NCBI RefSeq assembly: GCF_039539445.1
Contig: NZ_BAABDD010000002.1
Coordinates: 248,001-312,000, forward strand
Reading direction: 5' to 3'
DNA: 64,000 bases
DNA from: Salinactinospora qingdaonensis
GTDB lineage: Bacteria > Actinomycetota > Actinomycetes > Streptosporangiales > Streptosporangiaceae
In this document: positions 52,796-62,308 of the stretch, one piece after another
Position numbering within the stretch: position 1 is the first letter of the stretch
How the letters are laid out: every line of letters starts with the position of its first letter
Translations under genes and position numbers: made by a program
The notes under the pieces: model-generated
The model's database searches: none
What the model saw: the letters and a program-made list of their open reading frames with translations, nothing else
What the model was told of the DNA's origin: nothing

Positions 52796-54031
52796 ATGCG
52801 TTCCTGGTCTGCGCCCGACATCGTCCGCCTGCCCGGCAGCGGACACCCTCTCCACATCCACGACACCGCTAGCGGCAGCCTGTACACCACCGACCCCGAG
52901 GCAACCGCGCGGATGTACATCTGCGGCATCACCCCCTATGACGCTGCCCACATGGGCCATGCTTTCACCTACCTAGTCTTTGACATGGTCAACCGGGTCT
53001 GGCGTGACGCCGGCCACGATGTCGACTACGTGCAGAACATCACCGACATCGACGATCCCCTGCTGGAGCGGGCCGCGGCCACCGGCGAAGAGTGGCGTGC
53101 GCTCGCTGAACGTGAGATCGAGGTGTTTCGTCAGGACATGGCGGCGCTGCGTATCCTGCCGCCGCGTGCCTACCTCGGTGTGGTGGAGTCGATCGAGCTC
53201 ATCGTCGAGTTCATCGAGCGCCTCCGCGCCAGTGGCGCAGCCTACGAGCTCGACGGCGACATCTACTTCTCCGCCGCCGCGGCGGCACGTTTTGGCGAGG
53301 TGAGCGGCCTTGGCCGCGACACGATGCTGGAACTGTTCGGCGAACGTGGCGGTGACCCGGAGCGATGGGGCAAGAAGGACCCCATCGACTGGCTGCTGTG
53401 GCGTGCCCAACGACCGGGCGAGCCCGCCTGGGACAGCCCGTTGGGGCCCGGCCGGCCGGGCTGGCACGTCGAGTGCAGCGCCATCTCCCTGCACGAGCTG
53501 GGCATGGGGATCGACATCAACGGCGGCGGGGACGACCTCGTCTTTCCCCACCACGAGATGGGTGCGGCCGAGGTGCGCAGCGCGACGGGAACCGGGCCGC
53601 ACGCCAAGAGCTACGTCCACGTTGCCATGGTCGGCTTGGACGGCGAGAAGATGTCGAAGTCGCGCGGCAACCTCGTCTTCGTCTCCGGACTACGCGCCGA
53701 GGGAGTCGACCCTATGGCGGTGCGGCTGGCCATGCTGTCCCACCACTACCGTGAGTCGTGGAGTTGGACAGCCGCGCAACTCCACGGCGCCGAGGAACGG
53801 CTGGCGCGCTGGCGGCGCGCCGCGACGACCGAGTACGGCCCTGACGCCATGCCGATGCTGAATCGGGTCCGTGCGGCCCTCGCCAACGATCTCGACACCG
53901 CCGCTGCCCTGAGCGAGATCGACGCATGGGCTGCGGCGGCGCTCGCCGGCGAGGGCGACGATGCCGCCGCTCCCGCGCTCATGCGCGACACGGCCGACAC
54001 GCTGCTGGGTGTGGAGCTGCCCAAGCGGTGA
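52796..54031 (+). CDS. mshC: L-cysteine:1D-myo-inositol 2-amino-2-deoxy-alpha-D-glucopyranoside ligase
   Basis: Protein of 411 residues, a cysteinyl-tRNA-synthetase relative that joins cysteine to GlcN-Ins in mycothiol synthesis. It opens MRSWSAPDIVRLPGSG, the MshC start, has the adenylate site ARMYICGITPYDAAHMGHA (HIGH equivalent), WHVECSAISLHELGMGIDINGGGDDLVFPHHE (zinc and substrate residues) and GEKMSKSRGN (KMSKS). It lacks the tRNA-binding domain of CysS and is the right length. The ATG has no ribosome site, and a -10 box 7 nt upstream suggests a leaderless mRNA. Mycothiol is limited to actinobacteria, so this gene helps place the organism. Confidence 0.96.
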   Translation: MRSWSAPDIVRLPGSGHPLHIHDTASGSLYTTDPEATARMYICGITPYDAAHMGHAFTYLVFDMVNRVWRDAGHDVDYVQNITDIDDPLLERAAATGEEWRALAEREIEVFRQDMAALRILPPRAYLGVVESIELIVEFIERLRASGAAYELDGDIYFSAAAAARFGEVSGLGRDTMLELFGERGGDPERWGKKDPIDWLLWRAQRPGEPAWDSPLGPGRPGWHVECSAISLHELGMGIDINGGGDDLVFPHHEMGAAEVRSATGTGPHAKSYVHVAMVGLDGEKMSKSRGNLVFVSGLRAEGVDPMAVRLAMLSHHYRESWSWTAAQLHGAEERLARWRRAATTEYGPDAMPMLNRVRAALANDLDTAAALSEIDAWAAAALAGEGDDAAAPALMRDTADTLLGVELPKR

Positions 54032-55115
54032 GCTCTCTTTGTCCGCGGGACCGGGCGCCGGGGCGCCGCGTGAGGAGCGGCTGTTTCCCGCTCCAGCCCA
54101 GCCCGCCGTTCAACGGTCGGCTAGGCGGGGAGCGGCAGGCCGTTGGTTTGCGCAAAAATGTCACCATTCGTGGTGATTTGTTGACTCAGTGGTCCGGTGA
54201 GAACCACGCCGTACCTGAGTGAGAGACCTCGCCGGGGTCGCGTCCTCGCCGCGGTGCGGGGCGACGGTAAACGAGTCCGCTGGAAACCCGCCTAAGACCA
54301 CTCCTTGTGGTGGCGGCGGTATGGCCGGGAGGGCCCCGCCCGCCAGGGCGGGGCCAACGCCGCGCCGCATGGCGACGGCTCGGGACACGTTTCCTGAACG
54401 GCGGTGGCCGCTGCGCGAGCAGACAGCTTTCCGAAAGCGGCGGGCGCGCCGGGGCCTGCTGGCCGCAGCCAGGTGGTCGGCAGCTCCGGGAGTTTCCCGT
54501 GCGGCCCCGCCAGTGCCGTCGCGTGGCAGGGCGGTGGGGTAGGCGCCGTCTCGGAGTCCCGTGCTGGCCTGCGCGGCCGAAACGCCGGCCGGGATCGGGC
54601 GCGCGGCGCCGTGGCGATGCCGTGGTCGCGCGCGGGCTCCCCGCCGCAAGGAGCGGTGCTCCTCGCCCCTCGACTGGCCCTGATGGGACGATAATGACGC
54701 TATGATTACACTCGTGGCTTCGGTGTAGTTTCCCGCTCCAGCGGCCGGCTGTGAGCCGGCAGGTAGGCGCGACTGCCAGACGATCCCGCTCTGGCAGCGT
54801 CTCCGGAGGGCCTCGTCGAAGCCGCGAGCATCCTTTCCGCGGGCCCCTCGCATGGCCGCGCTCTGCCGGACGCGGCCCATGGGTCGGCCGTCGCACGACC
54901 TCCCTGGCAACTGAGGTGGTGGTGCGGGAGTGGCGCTGGCGCCGTCACGGTGGGCCACGCCCCGCTGGCCCTTGGCAGTGCTGGGAGGTCGGGCTCTGCT
55001 CCCGAGGGGGTGCCGGTGCGAAAGGTAGTTCAGCAGGTACGCGATAGCACAGTAGGGAGGACGGCGCCCTTATCCCCTCGGCGTTTCCGTCGGCCAAAGG
55101 GCGCCAAGCGAGCGG
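54032..55115. other. 1.1-kb region without a recognisable gene
   Basis: No gene I can support. Visible features: a short inverted repeat TCACCA-TTCG-TGGTGA (54161-54176) followed by TTGACT; a terminator-like hairpin GGCCCCGCCC-GCCA-GGGCGGGGCC (54332-54355); and an A+T-rich island with TATGAT (about 54701-54706) that looks like a -10 box. Frames on both strands are low-complexity. An RNA gene is possible but not shown. Confidence 0.5.
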
Positions 55116-55544
55116 ATGACATCCCCCACGCCTCACAGCAGTCACAGCACTGCCGCCGCGCTCGTCCAGGCGTTCCTGGCCACCGGCGACACCCTGGCCG
55201 ACCGGGCCGATCTGGCCGGCTTTCTGCGGCAACACCACCTCGTGACCGAGGGCTCGATCCCAATCACCCTCGCCGACTTCGACGAAGCGATCACCCTGCG
55301 CGAGGGGTTACGTGCACAGTTGTCCCATGCCGCGGGCGAAGTCCCCGATGAGGAAGCACTCGCGCGGGGTCAGCGGGTTCTCGACGGGCTGCGGGTCACC
55401 GTGCGCCTGAGCCCCGACGGCGATCCCCACCAGCCTCCCCTTGCGCCCGCTGTGGTCGACGAGGTGCGCCGCGGTCTGGCGCGTATCGCCGGGGCGTGGG
55501 CGACCCTGCTCGCCACGGGGGAGTGGCGCTCCATCGCGTATTGA
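55116..55544 (+). CDS. ABATE-domain-like protein without zinc finger
   Basis: Protein of 142 residues from ATG 55116; no strong ribosome site. The sequence ALVQAFLATGDTLADRADLAGFLRQHHLV and ITLADFDEAITLREGLRAQL resembles the N-terminal ABATE domain of CGNR zinc-finger proteins, thought to be stress-related regulators. The usual C-terminal CGNR zinc finger, which would start near residue 140, is missing, since the protein ends at EWRSIAY. It may be a stand-alone form or a truncated gene. It converges on the PAC2-protein gene with a 35-bp gap. Confidence 0.6.
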   Translation: MTSPTPHSSHSTAAALVQAFLATGDTLADRADLAGFLRQHHLVTEGSIPITLADFDEAITLREGLRAQLSHAAGEVPDEEALARGQRVLDGLRVTVRLSPDGDPHQPPLAPAVVDEVRRGLARIAGAWATLLATGEWRSIAY

Positions 55545-55579
55545 GTCGGCCACGCCGCCGCCGGGGCGGCATCGGCCGA

Positions 55580-56425
55580 CTAGCCTCGTCCGCGGCGTTT
55601 GAGGTAGCGCTCGAACTCCCGGGCGATCGCTTCGCCCGTGGCTTCGGGAAGCTCGGCGGCATCCTTCGCCTCTTCCAGACTGCGGACGTAGTCGGCGATG
55701 TCAGAGTCTTCCGAGGCGAGTTCATCGACCCCGTGCTCCCACGCCCGCGCCTCTTCGGGGAGCTCTCCCAAGGGCACGGTCAAATCGAGGATGTCCTCCA
55801 CGCGCCGCAGCAGCGACAGGCTTCCCTTGGGGCAGGGCGGGTGCGCCACGTAGTGCGGCACCGCAGCCCACAGTGAGACCGTCTCCATGCCGGCGGTGGC
55901 GAAGACCTCTTGGAGCACCCCCACGATACCGGTGGGTCCCTCGTAGGAGGTGGGCTCCAGGTTCAGCTCGCGCCCCAACCTCTCGGGTGCGGCCACACTG
56001 GTGATCGGCACGGGGCGAGTATGGGGGGAGTCGGCCAGCAGGGCGCCCAGCATGACGACGCGGCCCACTCCGAGCTCGCGGGCCACGGCTAGCAGGTCGC
56101 CGGCGAATCCGCGCCAGCGCATGTTCGGCTCCGCCCCGCGCACGAGCAGGACGTCACGCCCGGCGACACGCCGCCGCGCGAGGTAGACGCGCGTCGTTGG
56201 CCATGTGATACCACGGCTTTCGCCGTTGGCGACATCGCCACGTGGCCGCGACACCTGGAAGTCGTAGTAGTCATCGGGATCGAGGGCGAGCAGTTCCTCG
56301 GCTTCCCACGCCTTCACCAGGTGGTCGATGGCCCCGCTTGCGGCCTCGCCGGCGTCGTTCCAGCCTTCGAACGCGGCCACCATGACCGGCTCGACGAGCT
56401 CAGGAACGCTGTCGAGCTCAGGCAC
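55580..56425 (-). CDS. PAC2 family protein
   Basis: Protein of 281 residues. GTG 56425 is preferred, with GAGGAGG 7 nt upstream; GTG 56440 is in frame. It matches the actinobacterial PAC2 family (proteasome assembly chaperone 2-like): VMVAAFEGWNDAGEAASGAIDHLV, YYDFQVSRP, LLVRGAEPNMRWRGFAGDLL, VVMLGALLADSPHTRPVPITS and VPHYVAHPPCPKGSL. Its role in bacteria is unknown, though it occurs in species with a 20S proteasome. It diverges from the metH gene, and the two are neighbours in many actinobacteria. Confidence 0.9.
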   Translation of the reverse strand: MPELDSVPELVEPVMVAAFEGWNDAGEAASGAIDHLVKAWEAEELLALDPDDYYDFQVSRPRGDVANGESRGITWPTTRVYLARRRVAGRDVLLVRGAEPNMRWRGFAGDLLAVARELGVGRVVMLGALLADSPHTRPVPITSVAAPERLGRELNLEPTSYEGPTGIVGVLQEVFATAGMETVSLWAAVPHYVAHPPCPKGSLSLLRRVEDILDLTVPLGELPEEARAWEHGVDELASEDSDIADYVRSLEEAKDAAELPEATGEAIAREFERYLKRRGRG

Positions 56426-56938
56426 CGGCCGCCTCCTCACTTGGCCCCCGTTGGGGCGATATCTCGGCTACACCTTCGTTTCGTGACGCGTACTTCCAGC
56501 CTTACCACGACCCACCGTCGCAGCGGTAGCACTTTCGCCGTGCGCGCAAGGTGAGCCCAACTCGGCCAGATACGCCCACCCTACGCGCTCGTGCTGAATG
56601 GCGCAGAGTTACGGCGCGGGTGTCGGCCACCCATGCGGGTGGCACCGCGCGCACCCCCAGGCGCGTCTTGCCCTCATTGCAACACCGTCGGAGCCTTCGC
56701 TGTTCCCACCGGCGCCGCGACCGGGGCGGCACTCCCGCTGTCCGGGGTGTCGGATACGGCCTATCACCCCGGTAGGCCATAGCTGGATTGAGGCCGTGCG
56801 ATAGTCTCATGTGCCAGCGACCGGAAACGACAGCGCTGTCACCGGCCATGGATCCATCCGTCGACCCACAGCAGGCGAGCGCTGTTAGGCGACCCGTGTC
56901 TGTGGGTCGGCGAGCCGCCGACACTACAGTGAAGGGTT
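56426..56938. other. Divergent intergenic region upstream of metH
   Basis: No gene. A short hairpin (GCCACC-CATGC-GGGTGGC type, about 56627-56645) is visible. I looked for a cobalamin riboswitch and did not find its conserved blocks. A TACAGT box (about 56923-56928) lies 10 nt before ATG 56939. Confidence 0.5.
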
Positions 56939-59900
56939 ATGAGCTCTCGACTCACCTTCCGGGAAGCACTCGCTGAGCGCGTTCTCGTCGCTGACGGGGC
57001 GATGGGGACCATGCTTCAGCAACACGACCTCAGCCTTGACGATTTTCAGGGCTACGAAGGCTGTAACGAGATTCTCAACGTCACCCGCCCCGACGTGGTG
57101 CGCGCCACCCATGCCGCATTCTTCGACGTCGGCTCCGACTGCGTCGAGACCAACACATTCGGCGCGAACTTCGGGAATCTCGGCGAGTACGACATCACGG
57201 AACGCACCTACGAACTGGCGGAATCCGGCGCGCGGCTCGCCCGCGACGTCGCCGACTCCTACTCCACCCCTGACCACCCCCGCTACGTCCTCGGCTCCGT
57301 AGGCCCGGGCACCAAGCTCCCCACGCTGGGCCATGCCCCCTACCGAACGCTACGCGACTACTACGAGGAGTGCGCGCGGGGGCTCATCGACGGTGGAGCC
57401 GACGCCATTCTCGTCGAGACCTGTCAGGATCTACTTCAGACCAAGGCGGCCATCATCGGCGCCCAGCGCGCCCGCCGCGCCATGGGCTCTGACATCTTCA
57501 TCATCGGGCAGGTCACCATCGAGACGACCGGCACCATGCTGGTTGGCTCGGAGATCGGTGCGGCGCTGACCGCGCTGGAGCCCCTGGAGATCGAGATGAT
57601 CGGTCTCAACTGTGCGACGGGGCCCGCCGAGATGAGCGAGCACCTGCGCTACCTCGCCCAACACTCCCGCCTGCCCATCTCGTGCATGCCCAACGCCGGC
57701 CTGCCGGAACTGGGCGCCAACGGCGCGGTCTACCCCCTCCAGCCCCACGAACTGGCCGACGCCCACGACTCCTTCACCAGCGAGTTCGGCCTGTCCCTGG
57801 TGGGCGGCTGCTGTGGCACCACCCCTGAGCACCTGCGTCAGGTCGTCGAACGGGTCGGCGGACGCGAGATCAAACAGCGCCAGATCGAGACCGCCGCCGC
57901 GGCGTCGTCGGTCTACCAGAGTGTGCCCTTCCGCCAAGACGCCAGCTTCCTGGCCATCGGTGAGCGCACCAACGCCAACGGCTCCAAGAAGTTCCGCGAG
58001 GCCATGGTCGAGGAGCGCTACGACGACTGCGTCCAGATCGCCCGCGACCAGATCCGCGACGGCGCCCACCTGCTCGATCTGTGTGTCGATTACGTGGGAC
58101 GCGACGGTGTGCGCGACATGACCGAGCTCGCCTCCCGGCTGGCCACGGCCTCCACGCTGCCGCTGGTGATCGACTCCACCGAGCCGGCCGTCATCGAGAC
58201 CGGTCTGGAGCACATGGGGGGCCGCGCCGTCATCAACTCCGTCAACTACGAAGACGGCGACGGCCCCGAGGCGCGCATCAACCGGATCATGCCGGTGGTC
58301 AAGGAGCACGGCGCCGCCGTGGTCGCGCTGACCATCGACGAGGACGGCCAGGCCCGCACCGCCGAGTGGAAGGTGCGCGTAGCCGTCCGGCTCATCGAGG
58401 AACTGAAGAACAAGTGGGGCATGCGCGTCGAGGACATCATCGTCGACACGCTGACCTTCCCTATCGCCACCGGCCAGGACGAGACCCGGGGCGACGCCAT
58501 GGAGACCATCGAAGCCATCCGCGAGGTCAAACGCCGCTACCCGGAGGTGCAGACCACGCTGGGCGTCTCCAACGTCTCCTTCGGGCTCAACGCCGCGGCT
58601 CGGATCGTGCTGAACTCGGTGTTCCTCAACGAGTGCGTCGATGCCGGTCTCGACTCGGCCATCGTCCACGCCTCCAAGATCCTGCCGATGGCACGCATCC
58701 CTGACGAGCAGCGCGAGGTCGCCCTCGACATGGTCTATGACCGCCGTCGCGAGGGCTACGATCCGCTGGAGCGGTTCCTCCAGCTCTTCGAAGGCGTCGA
58801 CGCCCAGGAGCTGCGGGCCTCCCGCGCCGAGGAGATGGCCGCGCTGCCGTTGGACGAGCGGCTGCAACGCCGCATCATCGACGGCGAGATGAACGGCATG
58901 GAAGCCGATCTCGACGAGGCGCTGCAAGAGCGCTCCGCCCTGGACATCGTCAACGACACGCTGCTGGCCGGTATGAAGGTCGTGGGTGACCTGTTCGGCT
59001 CCGGCGAGATGCAGTTGCCCTTCGTGCTCAAGTCGGCCGAGGTCATGAAGTCCGCCGTGGCCTACCTTGAGCCGCACATGGAAAAGGCCGACGACGAGGG
59101 CAAGGGTCGCATCGTGCTGGCGACCGTCAAAGGCGACGTCCACGACATCGGCAAGAACCTCGTCGACATCATCCTGTCCAACAACGGCTACGACGTCGTC
59201 AACATCGGCATCAAGCAGCCCGTCTCGGCCATCCTGGACGCCGCCAAGGAGCACAAGGCCGACATCATCGGCATGTCCGGCCTGCTGGTGAAATCCACCG
59301 TGATCATGAAGGAAAACCTCGAGGAGATGAACTCCCGGGGGATCGCCGAGGACTACCCCGTGCTGCTGGGCGGTGCCGCTCTCACCCGCTCCTTTGTCGA
59401 GCAGGACCTCGCCGAGATGTTCAACGGCGAGGTGCGCTACGCCCGTGATGCGTTCGAGGGGCTGCGTCTGATGGACGCCTTCATGGCCGTCAAGCGCGGC
59501 GAGGAGGGCGCGGAGCTGCCTGAGCTGCGCCAACGCCGCGTCAAGACCAAGGCGACCCTGGACGTCACCGAACCCGAAGATATGCCCGAACGCAGTGACG
59601 TGGCCACCGACAACCCGGTGCCCACCCCGCCGTTCTGGGGCGAGCGCATCAGCAAGGGCATCCCGCTGGCCGACTACACCGCCTTCCTTGACGAGCGAGC
59701 CACCTTCATGGGCCAGTGGGGGCTCAAGGGATCGCGTGGCGACGGCCCTAGCTACGAGGAACTGGTCGAAACCGAGGGCCGCCCCCGGCTGCGGATGTGG
59801 CTGGACCGTATCCAAACCGAGGGCCTGCTGGAGGCGGCGGTGGTTTACGGCTACTATCCCTGCTACAGCGAAAAGGACGACCTGGTGGTCCTCGACGAGG

Positions 59901-60406
59901 ACGGCAACGAGCGCACCAGGTTCACCTTTCCGCGCCAGCGCCGAGACCGCCACCTGTGCCTGGCCGACTACTTCCGCCCCAAGTCCTCCGGCGAGTTGGA
60001 CGTGGTCGCCTTCCAGGTGGTCACGGTTGGCGGGGGCATCAGTGCAGCCACCCAGGAGTTGTTCGAGCAAAACGCCTACCGCGACTACCTCGAACTGCAC
60101 GGTCTGTCGGTGCAGCTCACCGAGGCACTCGCGGAGTACTGGCACACGCGAATCCGCTCCGAGCTGGGCTTCGCCGGCCAAGACCCCGCCGACATCGAGG
60201 AGTTCTTCAAGCTGGGCTACCGCGGTGCCCGCTTCTCGCTGGGCTACGGCGCCTGTCCGGATTTGGAGGACCGCGCCAAGATCATGGATCTCCTCCAACC
60301 CGACCGTGTTGGGGTCACGTTGTCCGAAGAGTTCCAGCTTGTTCCCGAGCAGGCAACCGACGCGATCGTGGTCCATCACCCTGAGGCGAAATACTTCAAC
60401 GTATGA
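56939..60406 (+). CDS. metH: Cobalamin-dependent methionine synthase
   Basis: Cytoplasmic enzyme of 1155 residues with all four MetH units. Homocysteine domain (1-320): DGAMGTMLQQ, LNCATGP (Cys about 222) and GGCCGTTPEH (Cys pair about 289), the zinc ligands. Pterin domain (about 330-600): AIGERTNANGSKKF, DLCVDYVGRDG, STEPAVIETGL. B12 cap and binding domains (about 625-865): KSAEVMKSAV and DVHDIGKN (about 732), with His as cobalt ligand, then GMSGLLVKST. Activation domain (about 885-1150): RTRFTFPRQRRDRHLCLADYF and RGARFSLGYGACPDLEDR for SAM binding. It moves a methyl group from methyl-tetrahydrofolate to homocysteine. GAAGGG precedes the ATG closely. It overlaps the next gene by 4 bp. Confidence 0.98.
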   Translation: MSSRLTFREALAERVLVADGAMGTMLQQHDLSLDDFQGYEGCNEILNVTRPDVVRATHAAFFDVGSDCVETNTFGANFGNLGEYDITERTYELAESGARLARDVADSYSTPDHPRYVLGSVGPGTKLPTLGHAPYRTLRDYYEECARGLIDGGADAILVETCQDLLQTKAAIIGAQRARRAMGSDIFIIGQVTIETTGTMLVGSEIGAALTALEPLEIEMIGLNCATGPAEMSEHLRYLAQHSRLPISCMPNAGLPELGANGAVYPLQPHELADAHDSFTSEFGLSLVGGCCGTTPEHLRQVVERVGGREIKQRQIETAAAASSVYQSVPFRQDASFLAIGERTNANGSKKFREAMVEERYDDCVQIARDQIRDGAHLLDLCVDYVGRDGVRDMTELASRLATASTLPLVIDSTEPAVIETGLEHMGGRAVINSVNYEDGDGPEARINRIMPVVKEHGAAVVALTIDEDGQARTAEWKVRVAVRLIEELKNKWGMRVEDIIVDTLTFPIATGQDETRGDAMETIEAIREVKRRYPEVQTTLGVSNVSFGLNAAARIVLNSVFLNECVDAGLDSAIVHASKILPMARIPDEQREVALDMVYDRRREGYDPLERFLQLFEGVDAQELRASRAEEMAALPLDERLQRRIIDGEMNGMEADLDEALQERSALDIVNDTLLAGMKVVGDLFGSGEMQLPFVLKSAEVMKSAVAYLEPHMEKADDEGKGRIVLATVKGDVHDIGKNLVDIILSNNGYDVVNIGIKQPVSAILDAAKEHKADIIGMSGLLVKSTVIMKENLEEMNSRGIAEDYPVLLGGAALTRSFVEQDLAEMFNGEVRYARDAFEGLRLMDAFMAVKRGEEGAELPELRQRRVKTKATLDVTEPEDMPERSDVATDNPVPTPPFWGERISKGIPLADYTAFLDERATFMGQWGLKGSRGDGPSYEELVETEGRPRLRMWLDRIQTEGLLEAAVVYGYYPCYSEKDDLVVLDEDGNERTRFTFPRQRRDRHLCLADYFRPKSSGELDVVAFQVVTVGGGISAATQELFEQNAYRDYLELHGLSVQLTEALAEYWHTRIRSELGFAGQDPADIEEFFKLGYRGARFSLGYGACPDLEDRAKIMDLLQPDRVGVTLSEEFQLVPEQATDAIVVHHPEAKYFNV

Positions 60407-61125
60407 CCTCTATCGGCACTCCCGTCACTGATCCGCACACGTTCGACACTGCGATGCGGGCTGTCCTGTTCGACATGGACGGCACCCTGATCGACACCGA
60501 AGGCATGTGGATGGCCGCCGAGCAGGAGGTCGCCAATGCCCTCGGCGGGGTGTGGACGGCCGAAGACCAGCAGCGCAACGTGGGTGGATCGGCGCGGGCG
60601 GCTGCCCGGTACATCCTGGAGCTGACCGGTGCCCCGGTCAGCTCCGAGGAAGTCATGACGATGCTGGCTGACGCTATGCGGCGTCGGCTCACCGCCGGTC
60701 CCGGCGTCATGCCGGGCGCCAAAGAGCTGGTCGCCGAGGTGGCGGCCGCCGGGATTCCCACGGCGCTGGTCACCTCGACCCACCGTCCGATCATGGAGAT
60801 CTCGGTTACCGCCATCGGGGCCGAGCACTTCCATGTGACGGTCACCGGTGACGAGGTGGAGTACAACAAGCCCCACCCCGAGCCCTACCTGACGGCGGCC
60901 CGACTGCTGGGAGTCGACCCGGCCCACTGCGTCGCCCTGGAGGACTCGCCGGCCGGTGTGGCAGCCGCGCAGGCGGCGGGGTGTACCACGGTGGCCATCC
61001 CGCATCTGGTGCCGATCGACCCGGCTCCGGGACGGGTCGTCATCGACTCGCTGGTCGGAGTCGACCTTGACTGGTTGGGCCGATCCGCGCGACACCGCGC
61101 TATGACCGGCTCGCGTGGCGGCTGA
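60403..61125 (+). CDS. HAD-superfamily phosphatase
   Basis: Protein of 240 residues, starting within the metH stop (ATGA overlap), so it is translationally coupled to metH. It has the HAD motifs: I, AVLFDMDGTLIDTE; II, LVTSTHR; III and IV, NKPHPEPYLTAARLL and VALEDSPAGVAAAQAAG. The cap domain (residues 35-95) is the small alpha-helical C1 type. It belongs to the phosphoglycolate-phosphatase/beta-phosphoglucomutase-like group. metH-HAD pairs recur in actinobacteria; the substrate is unknown, perhaps a nucleotide or a damaged metabolite. Confidence 0.93.
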   Translation: MTSIGTPVTDPHTFDTAMRAVLFDMDGTLIDTEGMWMAAEQEVANALGGVWTAEDQQRNVGGSARAAARYILELTGAPVSSEEVMTMLADAMRRRLTAGPGVMPGAKELVAEVAAAGIPTALVTSTHRPIMEISVTAIGAEHFHVTVTGDEVEYNKPHPEPYLTAARLLGVDPAHCVALEDSPAGVAAAQAAGCTTVAIPHLVPIDPAPGRVVIDSLVGVDLDWLGRSARHRAMTGSRGG

Positions 61126-61137
61126 CCTTCACGAAAC

Positions 61138-61189
61138 AACGCGCGACAAGGGGGCGGCAGAAAACCCTGCCGCCCCCTTGTCGCGCGTT
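61138..61189 (+). terminator. 23-bp-stem terminator after metH-HAD
   Basis: A perfect 23-bp stem (61138-61160 with 61167-61189) closes on an AAAACC loop, 12 bp after the stop codon. It is among the strongest hairpins in the window. Confidence 0.9.
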
Positions 61190-61259
61190 GAGGGGTGACC
61201 GCACTCCCTAGGGGAATCGCCCGATGGTCCAGCCGGCGGTGGAGTGGGAGAATGGGGGT

Positions 61260-61775
61260 ATGCCAACACAACTCCCAATCGAAGGTTCGATGTTGGGCGC
61301 GGCCCTGACGATTGTCGGGCTGCTCATCTCGTGGGTGGTGTGGCGCCGTAGAGGTGCGGCTGCGGGACTGCGGGGAGTCGCGTGGTCCCTGCTGCCGTTG
61401 GCCGCGGGCCTGATGGGCCTGATGACCATTCTGTGGGGACTAGTCACTGAGATCGTGGGCTTTTTCGCGGGACTGGTGTTCAACCCGGTGGTGTGGGCCG
61501 GAGTCGCCGTTGCCGCTTTGGCCGTGGTGCTGTGGGTCGTCTCCGGGGTGATGAGAGCCCGCGGTCTGGGAACGAAGGGGCGCGGCGCCAAGAGCGCCAA
61601 GGACACCAAGGCAGCGAGCAGCGGCGGCTCCGAAGCCACCGCCGCCGGCAAAGGCGCCGATCGGTCCCAGCAGCAGCTCGGTGGGGCCAAAGCGCCCCAG
61701 CAGCAGGGCAGCGGATCGGGTGACGAGGACTTCGGCGACATCGAGGAGATTTTGCGCCGGCGGGGTATCGGCTGA
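61260..61775 (+). CDS. Hypothetical membrane protein
   Basis: Protein of 171 residues. ATG 61260 is chosen because MPTQLPIEGSMLGAALTIVGL starts a hydrophobic helix soon after; an in-frame GTG at 61224 lies upstream. Three membrane segments are visible (about 12-28, 45-75, 85-105). The second half is a Lys/Ser/Gly/Gln-rich, disordered tail ending in a conserved-looking acidic helix, DEDFGDIEEILRRRGI. I do not recognise a family with certainty; similar proteins occur in actinobacteria next to metH or HAD genes. Confidence 0.75.
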   Translation: MPTQLPIEGSMLGAALTIVGLLISWVVWRRRGAAAGLRGVAWSLLPLAAGLMGLMTILWGLVTEIVGFFAGLVFNPVVWAGVAVAALAVVLWVVSGVMRARGLGTKGRGAKSAKDTKAASSGGSEATAAGKGADRSQQQLGGAKAPQQQGSGSGDEDFGDIEEILRRRGIG

Positions 61776-62308
61776 GTCTCCTGGTCGCTTCCTGAAACGG
61801 CGGCGGTGCTGCGTCGGTCACGGCTCCACACGGAGCCGCCTTTTCCCGCGCTAGTGGGGCGAGACCGGCGGAATCGCCGCCGGGGCAAGACCGCCGCGGT
61901 TCCCGCCTGAAGAGTGCGGCAACGCGCCGGGACACCGCCCGCGGTGGCCCGCTGAGTACGGCTGGGCCGGCTGGCGGCGGATCAACCAGCGTCGGCGTGG
62001 CTGCCCCCGACCGCCTCCATCGCATAACACAATGCGTCCGAGGAGGTGTGCAGCGTCGCCCCCATCGAGGTGGCGGTGCGGCGAAGGATCGGTGCGGGCG
62101 CCGGAGCTGTCGTGTCGCGTGCTCTCCCTGTGGCTCAGGGGGCAGGAGGTGCCCATGGGGGAGCGGTCGCCGCATGCCGGTATCCGTCACTCCATGTCAT
62201 CATTTGGTGTCGCAATAGCCAAAAGTGGGTATTCAGCTACTTTCGGTTGTCGTAGGTAGGGGTGGATCGCTAACAGCCCCAAGCACGACCTGTGGGGAGT
62301 GATGGGTC
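61776..62308. other. Intergenic region before the peptide transporter
   Basis: No gene I can support. The only clear structure is the inverted repeat listed separately near its right end. Confidence 0.5.
62219..62246 (+). promoter_or_regulatory. Operator-like inverted repeat before the permease gene
   Basis: CCAAAAGT and ACTTTCGG form imperfect arms (7 of 8 pair) around a 12-nt spacer, 63 bp before the permease start, in the one A+T-richer stretch of the gap. A dimeric regulator could bind here. Confidence 0.4.

Noticed and set aside
56441..56938. Cobalamin riboswitch before metH
   Set aside because: Looked for the conserved blocks of the B12 element and did not find them; only a short hairpin is present.
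57431..60379. 982-residue antisense frame across metH
   Set aside because: Typical antisense open frame of high-GC coding DNA; the sense strand is an intact metH.
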